This document shows positions 34,589-46,400 of a stretch of DNA of 64,000 nucleotides, one piece after another; the first letter of the stretch is position 1; every line of letters begins with the position of its first letter. The notes beneath the pieces were generated by a model, which was not told the origin of the DNA, searched no databases, and worked only from the letters and a program-made list of their open reading frames with translations. The stretch covers positions 13,433,827-13,497,826 of the forward strand of contig CM019227.1 of NCBI GenBank assembly GCA_009741485.1, written 5' to 3'. The DNA comes from Malurus cyaneus samueli. Lineage: Eukaryota > Chordata > Aves > Passeriformes > Maluridae. A program made the position numbers and the translations under genes.

Positions 34589-37500
34589 GCCATTTGTGTT
34601 TTTTTTTGGCCACTGATTTTCCCAGCTATGTAAGTCCCTTTCACACCATTCTGCCTGGCCCTGCCCATCCCCATTCCTGTGTGCATTCACAGCCTTTTGG
34701 AGACTGTCTGCTCACTTATTTATTGTTTTTAATTTGCCACAGCAGCTTGGGAAATAATCTCACCTCCAGTGTCCCCAAATTTTCTCTGCCTTTTCTGAGC
34801 TTTAACTGAACCTCTGTTTTTCAGGTGCTTGCCCAGCCCAGTCAGAATTCCTCAGTTTGCTTGTTCACCTCCATTTAATTTCCAGGGAAGACTCTGCTTA
34901 TGAAGGTACATGATGGGAGCCTAAAAAGCTATTAATTTATTTGACATAAAAGCATTTTGGAACTGTGCTGCTCAGTGGCACATGAACCTTGTTTTTATTA
35001 AGTCATGTAATGGGGAAAAAACTAATATCAAACCCAAGGAAAAGCATTAAAAAGCTGATTTGCCTTAAGGTACAGAAGCTCCTGAAAAGCATGGTATTTT
35101 CTCCTCTTTCAACTATTACAGGGAAATAGCATTTTTATTCTCTCATTTATGTCAGTTAGGATAGCTAATGATATATATTACTACAAGAGCCAGAGCCAGC
35201 CTCATCTCACCTTAGCATTACATTCCCTTCTTTGCATCCAGCACCAATTTTCCCACTGTTATGTGCCATCCAAACAATTTCAGATACAGTTTCGATTACA
35301 GGAAATAATAGGAATCTTGAGGAGGTGTAAATGCCCGAATATTTTAGCATGCCTGTCCTGCTCAGCTGCAGGCTCCGTTTGCATTTCCAGGGAAGGAGCT
35401 GGAGGTGCTCATCCTCCTTCCATCGAGCAGCTTTTAAAGGTTTTTTTGTGCAGTGCTGAGAGGTTAAATGTTATCTACAAGCATGGGAGAGAGGATGCCT
35501 CGCTGTTTAATTGTGCACTTTCACCAGAAGTGCCCATTAAGGGACAATGTCTGCTTTATTTCCTCTGGATGCAGCACAAACCAAACAGTGGCTGCAATGC
35601 TGAGCCCCAAACCCAAATATGGAATTTTTGTTCCTTGATATTGTATTTTTTAGCTCAGGTTTTGGCAGGCCATGCTTGTTAATGAAGCATTTCCAAATGG
35701 ATGTCTGTGGTTTCAACAAAGCCAATGCTTTGGGGGGAATAGTCTGCAGTGTGGAAAGGAATTAGATAGATTTTGTAGGAGTAATTAATTGAAATTAAAT
35801 GCACTGAGTATTTATTACTGGCTGTGCTGTTGCCTGACTATCAAATCTCTCTGCAGAACTCTACAATTTTTAACACTGAGGATCTTCTTATGAGCCTCCT
35901 TTTGGGTTTCTAATAATAAATTTAAAATTCCCTTTTTTGCTTTGGGATCTGGATTTAAATGAAGTAACGTCATAAAAGACAAGTGCTCTGAAACAGATGA
36001 GCCTAATTTAATTTAAGGTTAAAAAAAATCCTGCTCTGAATTTCATGATTGGGTGCAAAGACATGTGTCAGCACAAAGTCCCTGGGATCTATTCAGGGAT
36101 ACATGCAAAATGCAAGACTATTTCCACGAGTGCTTGCGTTGCTAATAGACCTCTTAAAAATAGTATAATGGAGATTGAGGTTTGTATCCGAACACTCTGT
36201 GCTATTTATCTCTGGCAGCTGCACCTGTTTTTTGCATTAATCTCCTTGGAGAAAGTGCAATAAAGAACTGAGAGTTCAGTGAGGCTCTGGAATGAGAGCA
36301 GTGGGGCACCCGAGTGCTCCAGAAAGGGCCAAACCTTGTCAGGATAAGGCTTTTTTTTTAAAGGAAAGCAAAGAGAAATTGCCTAAATGCAAAAAGCACC
36401 AGGATCCTCACAGAGCATGAGAACAGGCTGGGTGATGTGATTTGATACCAGCCAGCTACATCAGCAGGTATTATTCTCATTTCAATTACCTGTTCTTCTA
36501 AATGAAAGGCCCATTTCTGGATGCTTTAAAATGCTGAAAAAAAAAATCTGTGTTTGTGGAGGTGAAATGTGCCATGTAGAGGTGAAATAGATCAGATAAT
36601 AAAACAGGAAAAAAATACTCAGCTATAAAGCAAAACAAACCTTTTTCTATTTTTTTTCAGCAAGCAACATGTTTCTCTAAATAATGCATTAGCTGCTTTT
36701 CATTTTTCAAATTAGAGTCTATTATTTTCAACTTGCTATCACTCAGTACAGCTTGGATATTTTTAAATACTTTATAATCATGAACCTAAAAGATGTTGGC
36801 ATGGTAAGAAGCTTAACAGCAATAAAACGAATGTAAGTGGAAAGGTAGAACAGATGAGAAGCAGCAGCAAGGCTTTTTATGATAGTAATCTAATTTTAAA
36901 ATAGCTCCTCATTTCTATGCAAAAAGGTATTTGTGGAGTTGCTTCCCACACACCTGCTGGGCTGTGGAGCAGGAGGAGCTGTGGGTGAAGGACAGGAGAA
37001 CCCTGAGCTCCTGCAGGAGCCTGGAGAGCCCTGGGCTTTTCTGGAATTGCTGAGGAGCCATCGCTGATCAAACGGGGCTTGCACAGGGACAGGAGCCTGA
37101 TTCTGCCAGAATTCAGGAGGAAAAGGTGTTTAGACATAAATGAAATACAGAATGGAGAAGGGTGCAGGAGTCCAGGCTGCTGTGCCACCCCAGCCCCTCT
37201 GTCAGGTTTTCCCTCCTGACCCCACCCAGATCATTTTTGTGTTTGAGCCCTGACCTCCTCCCACCCAAACCCAGTCCATGTGCACTCTCTGCTTTGTTTT
37301 TATAACAGTTTTCCTTCATCTGCCATATCACACGAATTTCCATTACATAATACCTTTTTACATTTAATGGTAATACATAATTTATTTACCTCACGTGAAC
37401 ATGTTATTATTTTCTTTTAATAGTTATTCAGTAATACCATTGAAAAATCTTCTTCTTAGGTGAAAATCATAATTTTCTATACCTTTACTGTAATATTGCT

Positions 37501-38562
37501 GCAGCAATTGCTGAATGAATGCATTGCAATGAAGCAGAAAGTAAAACAAGTGCCAAAAAAAAAAAAGAATCTAAAAAAAAAAAAAAAAGGAAAAAGTCTT
37601 TAATATTTTGGAATCAACCTTACAAAATTGGGAAAAATACTTGGGATATTATTTTAGAAAGGGGAAATTATAATAAAACACATAGTTAACTTTGTTAAGA
37701 ATAGGGGATTTTGTAATCTGAGAGACACTCAAGTGACTATGATGACAAGCAGGCAATAATTTTTTTTTCTGAGAAAATACCCACAGAGGTGACCTCTCTG
37801 TCAGAGTAAGGGCAGTTTCCCACATTATAATATGATTCTTCTCTCCAGAAAGACTGAAATTCTCCAGAGCAGTGCTTATGTCCTGCTGTGCAGAATAGAT
37901 CATTTTGACCACAGTAACCTTTTCACAAATGGAAGCACTCCATTCACAAAGGAATGTTTATGAGTGATGTGCTTCCTTCCACCATTTATTACTAAAGGCT
38001 AAACTGTAGTGGATCCCTTTGCAACTGCATTTCAAACCTGGCACATAAAATATTCTGCTTTATTCTATTACATGATTTACCACTTGTATCCAAATTGAAT
38101 GTATATATACATTTTTAAATACCATTAATTTTGCATGCTCACTTTGCACTGACACACAGCTTATTAAGTTTTACACATCTGCTTTTTTTACAGCCTTTCT
38201 CTGAAATATCACAAATGCTGATTTTTGACACGATCTCTGCTCACTAATTTGATGGGCAGTGGCATTCAGTTGCAAAGTCCCTCCTGAGCTCCCAGCTGCC
38301 TGCAATCCTTTGTGCCTGTGGAGAGATGTCAGTGTGATCCATGGGCTTTTGTTGACTGACTTGGAGGAATTTTTTTTTCCCTAAATCATTGGAAAAGTCT
38401 CCTCTGCTGGTCTTTCTTGCTCCAGGGCAGGGACAGCTGCAGAAGTGCTGCCAGGAGTTACAGGGTCTGCAACCTGCAAATCCTCTCTTACACCCATTTC
38501 CCTCAGCTGAGCTTCCCTCTGTCCATGCACTGAGCTCACTCACAGCTCTGGTGCGTCCACAG
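34589..38562. other. Unique DNA, no recognised gene
   Basis: Mostly AT-rich. A 177-codon plus frame (35149-35682) is open through unique sequence but has no recognisable motif. The stretch 36040-36260 is repeat-free with a CAGCTGCACCTG double E-box and looks enhancer-like. A12 and A16 runs lie at 37555-37588. Plain AT-rich DNA follows to 38240. Confidence 0.55.
37555..37588. repeat. Paired poly-A runs (A12 and A16)
   Basis: Two A runs are separated by GAATCT. They are simple sequence, and no retrocopy body is recognisable beside them. Confidence 0.93.
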
Positions 38563-38650
38563 CATCCTCTGGGGAGCAGGATTTATCAGCAGCCCCCCCT
38601 ATTTATCATCCTCTGGGGAGCAGGATTTATCAGCAGCCCCTCCCAAGCCA
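38563..38650 (+). repeat. 44 bp tandem duplication
   Basis: Two copies start at 38563 and 38607. The first 34 bases (CATCCTCTGGGGAGCAGGAT and on) are identical in both copies, and the last ten differ. A smaller echo, CCTGGAAGGTCCAGG, is duplicated nearby at 38966 and 38985. Confidence 0.93.
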
Positions 38651-38753
38651 TCAGAGCACAGAGCTCCTGTGCTGGGAACAATGATGGGGATCTCATTTTC
38701 CCAGGTTTATTTGTCAGTTCCTATGAAAGGGTTGCTTTGGAGAATGTTCATGG

Positions 38754-38820
38754 CAAAAAAACACCAAAAAAACCCACCAAAAACCAAAAAAACCCCAACC
38801 ACAAAAACCTCACAAAAAAT
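38754..38820 (+). repeat. A/C-rich low-complexity tract
   Basis: The plus strand is almost entirely A and C (AAAACACC, AAAACCC, CCAACC runs). Similar but shorter tracts occur near 22320-22370, 33290-33365, 34255-34310 and 56760-56800. A T/G-rich complement-type tract lies 1.5 kb downstream at 40327. Confidence 0.9.
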
Positions 38821-40326
38821 TTTTTAAAAAGCTTTATATTAGGTAAAGAAAACAAAATCTTACTTTGGTACTGACTGCAGTAAAATCTATGAATAAATAC
38901 AAATATTTGATGTGCTCCTGCCCCTGCCAGGTGGTCATTGCAGCTGAGCTGGGCTGGCCAATGCTCCTGGAAGGTCCAGGTATTCCTGGAAGGTCCAGGC
39001 TCAGCAGGAACCAGCAGCCTGGTGCCACCCCAGTTAAATTTTCCCCTGCCCAGGCTGCATCAAGAGCCAAACTGGAGCCACCGTCTCCATTCGAGTGCGG
39101 TTCTTGCTTAAAGGCACAACACAATTAGTCTGCTGTCACATGCAATTAGTTACCACCGTGTTGGCACATCTTGTAAAGCTTTTTTTCCTTAGCTTATGTG
39201 CAGCTAATTGGCCCTGGATTCTGCACCACGGGCGTTTCTGCTGCGAGGGGACGGTCCCTGCTGCAGGAGGGGAGGGCATTTTCAGCACAGACTCGGAGGG
39301 CAGCTGTGACATCTCAAATCAAGGATGGGTTATGTGATCAGGACTGCAAGAAAGAATGAGCAGGGTCCGATTTCTCGGGACTTTCTTAGTGACCTCGAGG
39401 CACTTTTCTCTGCAGTGAGGTCCTGCTTTCTCCTTGGCCTCACAGGTCCGAAAGAAGTCTCTGGATTGCTCACAGCATCAGAACAACAACTTTTTTTTTT
39501 TTACCAGGAATCAATTAATGCACCTGCCAAGGACTTCAGGTTTCTTTCAGCTATTGCAAATGTTCATCACATGTGAGCCCTCACAAACTTCTCTCGGATT
39601 GCCTGAGCTGTGAAATCCCCACGGCATTGCCTCACAGTGCAATTCATAGGAATAAATTAGCTCTGAGCTAAGGTAATACAGACCTTATTTGACCTCAGCA
39701 TATGAAGATAATGTTGTGATGCCATTACCATAATAACACCATGGGCACGCTGTTATCACCGTGTAACAGCAGACAATTACCACCTGTTGGAACCTGCCAG
39801 GTTAACCCCAGAGCACTCATTAAAATCACCATGAAACGCTCATTTCTCTACTGAGGTGCCTTCACCTGAGCACGGAGCAGGTGCATTTCTCCATATCAGC
39901 CACAGAAACTGTGAATTGGGCTTTGTGTACAAGAGGAAAGAGCAGAAGTGTGAGCTAATGGGGTGGTGCAGGGCTGCCAGCGGGGTCAGACACACATAAA
40001 GCAGTGAATGGAGCAGGAAAGCTGGGCTTGGTGCTGTGGCCAAAGCAGAGGGAATTTTAGAAATGAAAGAACTGCCGGGCTGTGGCAGAGGTCCCTGATG
40101 ATGGGCTCGCTGGGGAGGTGCAGCTGCCAATTCTAACCAAAATGTGGGGGATGATTTAACAAATGCACGGTGCTGTGAGATGTGAGTGCAGTGGTGGAAG
40201 CCAAATGGGAGGAAAATGGCCAGCATCTCCCCACAGAGTGCCTTGGATTGTCTACCAAACTTTCAGAGCACTCTGGTCTGGATCGCAGGAAACAGTAATT
40301 GTTCCAGCTCACCGTAAAACCATGGC
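38821..40326. other. Unique DNA containing a candidate regulatory block
   Basis: This is mostly unique sequence. The stretch 39100-39840 is listed separately. A T11-type run lies at about 39491. The open frames are 128 codons or shorter and without motif. Confidence 0.55.
39100..39840. other. Candidate conserved non-coding element
   Basis: Several homeodomain-type cores (ACAATTAGT, GCAATTAGTT, AGCTAATTGG, ACAATTACC) lie in otherwise repeat-free DNA, with a CpG-enriched middle (39225-39440). Short, evenly mixed sequence with no frame of note is typical of developmental enhancers in gene deserts. This is inference from texture only. Confidence 0.3.
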
Positions 40327-40474
40327 GTTGTGTTGGTTTTTTTGGTTTTGTTTTGGTGGGGGGGTTGGTTGTTTTGTTGTTGTTTTTTGTTTGTTTGTTT
40401 TTTTTTTCTTTCTGGTTGTTTGGGGGTTTTGTTTGATTTTTTACGTTTGGTTTGGGTTTTGGTTTTTGTGGGGT
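40327..40474 (+). repeat. T/G-rich low-complexity tract
   Basis: About 150 bases are made almost only of T and G, with runs such as GGTGGGGGGGTTGG, TTGTTTGTTTG and GGTTTGGGTTTTGG. The complement is CAAAACC-type, like the A/C tracts elsewhere in the window. Its 105-codon Phe/Val/Gly/Trp-rich frame is a composition artefact. Confidence 0.93.
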
Positions 40475-43400
40475 TTATAGTTAAACACTGATTTAATCAT
40501 CAAAAGGTATTTGGGTTGTTTTTCAGGCACAAACCCCTGCAGAGCTGGGTCACGTTGCTGTACCTCACTGTCCCTGAGCAGCCCAGCACAGGAGGGAACT
40601 CCACTGGAAAATGCAGACTGGTTTAATTCTTTCCTCCAATGTTCTGGCCCCATTTCTTGAGAGACAACTCTAACCCGTGTTCTTTGCCTTCTGCACCACA
40701 GGCAACGAAAAGATTTGCCAGGATTCTAATGGAAAAATAGGGGTTTCTGTTTTTCATTATTTCCAACTCTGCTGTAGATCTCCTAAAGCAAAGTGGCCAC
40801 TTGAAAGCTGTCCTGGAAAGTGTTTGTCACAGGCTGGCAGGGTGCAGAGAGCAGGTGGGTGCTCCAGGCAGAGCCCAGGTGCTTCAGCAGCTGCCAAGGA
40901 GCCCATGCAGCATGGCAGAGGGGAGAGAAAACTGATTAGGAGCACTGCTTCTGGATAAAAACCCTTTTTCCCAGAATGAAAACCCCCTTTTTGACTTGCA
41001 GAGGGCTCTGTTGGTGTGGTGGGTGTGCAGATGTCTGGGTGTCTCTCTCCTGAAACACTCCACAGTCTATCTTTTGTCTTTTGACACTTCATTGCAAGTG
41101 CAGATTGACAGGGCCTTGCTGGTGTCTCTCTGCAGCACCTCTCTGCCTAAAAGTACAATTTTAATTTTTTTTTCTTATTATTATTTTTTATGCTGAATAA
41201 AACCTGCTGAGTCTTCCTGAGGAGTCCCAGGTTGGGAAATGTGACCCAAATAAATGTTCTCTGGAAAATGTATTCTGGCAGAAGACTCTGCACATTGTGC
41301 AGATTACAAATTGCACCCAATTTTCTGGTTTAGCGGCCTGATTTTTAGTGCTGGAGCTGTTGATTGCTTCAACTGTCGCAATTGGCAGAAACATTTGTCA
41401 TACAAAAAGAAAAGTAGCAGTTTTAAGCATTTTGAGAGGGATGAAATGCAATGGTTTTCATGTTTGTTTTTTTTAATCCGTGCTCCATTGTTCACTTTCC
41501 TGTTATGGGCTAATGTCAGTGACACGAGCCCTGATCTCACATGGGATTATGTGTGGAAGTTTTGGTGCAGCTTCAATTCTGAGCTGAGCAAATGAAATAA
41601 ACTCCGAGGTGGTTATGGCACAAACCTGTGAGAGCGGTGCCTGTTTGCCCAAAGTGCCTCTGGGATCGTGACCTGTTTGGATCTCCTCTCTCTTTGTCCC
41701 TCTTACTGCTTGGAATCTCTACAGGATTTGGGTGCTGACATTTTCTGGAGGGTTTTTTCCAGAATCTGCTGTTCCTTGAGTGGCCAAAGTGCTGGGGTTT
41801 GGGGGGTCAGAGCACAGGACTGACCTGATGTGCTTTGGCCCCAGAACTGCCTCAGACCCTTCCTCAACATGAATTGAAACAAAAATTGAACACCTGGAAA
41901 ACCAGGAAAGAAAGAATTAAATCATCTCAAAATGAAGCCTCTAAATGCTGGAAACCATGCCTTAAGGATCCCAAGGTCCAGTTTTTTTTTCCCTCTCCCA
42001 GTGATGCTTGGCTCATGGAACAGCCCAGCACACAGGAGCCCAGGAGGCACCATGGGCAGAGGTTCCTCCATCCTGACAAAATTCCCAGTGCTCCAAGGCA
42101 CCTCTAGCAAGGTCTGACCCTCTCCCCGACCTCTCCTCAATCCTGCAGCCCCAGTGCTGAGAGATGGGAAGCTGCTGGCTCGTATAATCCTGGAATATCT
42201 TTTGTGTTTATTTCCAGTTCGTCCTGTTTTCTCCATCTCCCGTTTCCAAGGTGGAACTGCAGCCCAAAAGGCTTTTTCACAGGACATGGTATCTCATGCT
42301 GCTGTGAATGAACTAATGTGTGAGAGTTTCCAGCACTTGATGGTGTCAACCATGGAGCAGAAAGCTGCTCTCAGCCCTGAGCGTGCAGGAGCTGGCATGG
42401 CACAGAGTTAAAATGAAAAAGTTAACATTAAAATGTTTAACATCTGTGAAGGTCTGGAGAAAAAACCCAACAGCCCAAGCAACCAGGTAGTGAAGGCACA
42501 ACAGAGAGCCCCAGTGCACCAGTGCAGGAGGAAGGACAATTTTCATTTGGGTTAACAGAGTTTAACATTTTTATTTACCACTGCATAAGGGAAGCCCACA
42601 CATTTAGGATGAACGCTCATTTAATCAATGTTTGGCTGTCAGGTTTCAGACCTAAATATGCTGTTCAGGTTCCTGTTAGTTTAAACAAAGTGACTCTCAC
42701 CTGAAGGCAGCACACAAAAGGGGAGAAAGGCAGACAACACTGCCACTGATATTTTGAGGGAGGAGAATCCAGCTCAATGAGCTGATGATTTCTATCAACA
42801 CAGTGGTAACCAGTAACTATCTGTCCTGTCTAACTCTGGGCTAAAACACTGGCTGGCTCAAAAATTTGAAGATATTTCCCTGAAATCTAGCAGGTCTGAT
42901 CAAAGGGATTGGGTAAGGAAAAAATTAAGCCTTGTTTTAACTGCTTGTCTTTTTATACCCACATTAAACCACTGCCTTTTTAACAATAAAGTTTAAAACC
43001 TGAACATCTAGTCATACTGAATCATTTTCTAGCTCCCACCTGTCTGTCACTGGAGCACCTTAGATTCCCACTCAGACATGAAGACAGATCATAAAAGGCT
43101 CTGAGACAGCAAGAAATTGAGCCCAGGTACCCAGAGCCTCCATCCAGGACATATCTGTGCTGTTCCCCCTCTTTTGTTGGGACACTTTTCCTCTCCAGCT
43201 TTAGGAATATCAAGTAGGAGCACGATGAATTTCAGCTTCTTAACAAGAGTGAAAATAACCTCTATAGAAATATATTTTAAATGCCTGACATCTAGCTTCA
43301 ATTAAGTTTATCTGCATTAATAACACACATTTCTCACTCAGTGGGTAAGGATATTTTTAATCTTTTATGCCGTCACCCAATAAGCCTGAAAACTGATAAA

Positions 43401-46400
43401 AAATACATTCATGTGCAAATCAGTCCTTTTTCATTTCCTTTAACGTTTTTTTTTCTTGTTCCATCCTACTTCAGTGTTTTAAAATGCACCCTTTTTGTGA
43501 GCCATGTAAATATTTCCTATTGGCACGGCTAACAGAAACGTGTGGAAGTGCACTGTCAGCCATGCAGAGCATCCATGGGCTGTGCTGAGATCCAGAGGCT
43601 GCTGATGCCACGTGGAGTTTTGATACTTTGATCACCAGTTTGAGCCTGAAACACCCCAAAGTGACCCACAGCTCTCATCATGGCACAATTACCTGGCTGT
43701 GCATGATTGCTGTCTCTTCTCACCCCCTGCTGACAGCAGCGATCTTCTCTCCTGATATCAATCTCACCCATTCAGTTAAAACTACAGAAATTATTCTCCT
43801 CTCCCAGGCTCTCTTTTCCTAAAAGGGCTGTGTGACTCAGAAGGTAGCACTTTACAGTGACAGCTATCCATCTTCCCACACACTTTTCCTGTCCTTTTTC
43901 ATCCACTGTAGCGGTGAAGGAGAAGGAATTCCTTTAGCAGGAGGAGAGAACAGAATTTCTGGTGAGAGGCAATTTGTGTTCTCAGGCCCTTGCACGAGAC
44001 TCTGGTGACCAAAACACAAACAAATGGGAGGAAATCTTCCCAAGTTCTTTACAAACATCAGTTCTTGATAGGCCACATCCATTCTGTGAACTCCTCATGG
44101 ACCTTGTTTGTATGGACATGCAAAAGAGAAGTTCTGGTCCAGCTTATGTCTGCCAAGATAGCTCAGATCAGGTTTGTGTCATCCCTCTCTAGAAACATCA
44201 CTCTTTGAAGACAACCTTGCCCCTCAGGATCCTTCCTTGTTTCCTTTCTCCCCCAGGGAGGGTGTTTAGCTGACCCCTGGTACTTCTCTTCCCTCATACT
44301 TTGAAGACTTTTATTGTATAACTCAAGCCAGGGGTTAGTTCTGAGTGATTTCCTTCATTTTGACAGCTCAAATAGGGGAAGTTACAAAGAGTATTCAGAT
44401 CATTTCACTCCCACTACCTTTGCCCTTTTCCCTGGGAAACACAGCTCTTGCAGAGGATGCAAACTGCTCCTTCAGATTTCCTGCTGGTGGTAAATACGTT
44501 TCCCTTCATTATTTTACTTCCTGATCTTTGTTCAAAGGAGCCTCCAAAGGCAGTGGAGTGTTACCTGTCAATCCGGTCATCAGCTGAGCAAATGTCTGGC
44601 AGCAAGGAAACATGAAAGGAAGCAGCTGCAGTGTAATTTTCTGATCAGTCTATTAGGCATTTGTTCATTTGTTCTGTTCTGCTATGTCATCTGGCAAGAG
44701 CAGACATCTGAAAATTATATTCTTTCACCAGACATAAAGTCTATAGCTCTCATTAAAATATTCATGACAAGAAACACTCCAGTCAATTGGTGAATTGCTG
44801 TTACAGTTAAAACATAAATCACCACCATGGCATTGCTGTGGTGTGGGAGAACTTAATGGACTTGCAGTAATTTGTGGATAAATACAAAGAAAAGGAATGC
44901 TGTGATAAGCTCAAAGCAACTGAAGGCTGCTGCTGCGTAAATGAGAACTCGTGTACGGATAAGTCTGTTAAGAATTTTGTAAATAAATTACTAAAAAAGT
45001 GAGAAACCCCTCCAGTTACAAGTGAACTAGCTGAGGTGCCAGCTCAGGTGCTGCAGGGAGCAGAGCAGAGAGGGCAAAATCCTCCTGGGAGTGTGTGTGA
45101 CTCCCAGCTCAGCCCTGCCTCTGAGCTCTGCCTGCTGGGCCTCAGATCAAGCAAATCTGGGTTTATTTTCCTGCATGAATGGCAATCACTGCCATGCACA
45201 CCCAACACATCCCAGTCCCACCCGAGGAAATGCTCACAGAGTGCTAATTAAAACAGCCACCGGGTATTTCGGGGGAAAGAACCATCAGTCTGACTACTCT
45301 ACTAAAATAAAGATCTTCCAGACTAGAGACAGGGTATTCTGGAGCAGGAAAGTCCTTCAAATGTATTTGAAAGAAACAGAGAAGATAACAAAGAAAGGTG
45401 ACTTTTCCATTTCAAAATCCAGCAATTCCACCTGGAAGCAGCCAAATGGGGAAGGCCACAACTGATAATTCTTCCACAACAGAATTTTTTTAATCTCCGT
45501 ATTATCAGCTACAAGAGTGACTTGAATTAAAGCAGTGAAAAGATGAATGGACCCATTTCCTGGGTTTGACCGAAAGCCCAATGAAATCTGTAAAATCACT
45601 TCACTGACTCCTGGTGTTCAGCTCAGGCTTTTGGCAAGGCTGGTGCTGGGATACATTTACAAATTGATTCACCAATCCCACTAAAAACCACCCAGAAACA
45701 GTCAAACCCCTCTCCAAACAACAAACCCCCAAATGGAATAATTTTCCATTATAATTTTCCTTCAGAGTACAAATGGCTTTATAAAGAAATCTTTTTACAA
45801 TTTTCCCTTGCATGCAGATATCACTGTCTTAAATAGGAGTTTAAAAATCCCACCATTTTTGTCTGATTTATCTACTCACTACATCATAATGATTTATAGA
45901 TCACTTCTACTCTCAAATTAACCTTGAGAAACATTTAGCTACTCTTTGGGAAATGCTCAGTTGACTATGGAAATCTCTAATTTCGACATCAACAGAGGGC
46001 TTTGCATGCCTGGTTAAGTCTGGAACTGTCTGTTCCTAATTTGTTTCTCCAGCTGAATATTTATTTGATTCACAGCCTGTTTCACAGATGCTTTTAAACA
46101 TTGTCATCAAGGAACTGGATGCAAAATGAGAAATTCCTGTTGTCTTCCTGTGTGTTACTACCAAACCACTCAGTTATTTCACCTTCCAGTTCTGCTCTGA
46201 AGAACAGAGAGGTCCTCACCTTAAAAAAAGCCTATTCATTAATTTTGGGATGGATATTTAGTTGCTAGAGTTGCCTGCTCCAGCATTAACATGGGAGGAA
46301 ACTTTGCTGGTAAAACCATTTCTTTCATTTCTTTTCATGTGGAGTGGCAAGTTCCTGACTCTGGACTCTGTAGGATTTTGCAGCAGAAAAGTTGGATATT

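Noticed and set aside
35149..35682. 177-codon plus frame
   Set aside because: The peptide is unfamiliar with no motif, and the start lies in AT-rich DNA without a good context. Chance cannot be excluded.
40163..40480. 105-codon frame resembling a hydrophobic membrane segment
   Set aside because: The hydrophobicity comes from translating a T/G-only tract (Phe, Val, Gly, Trp and Leu codons), not from a real transmembrane protein.
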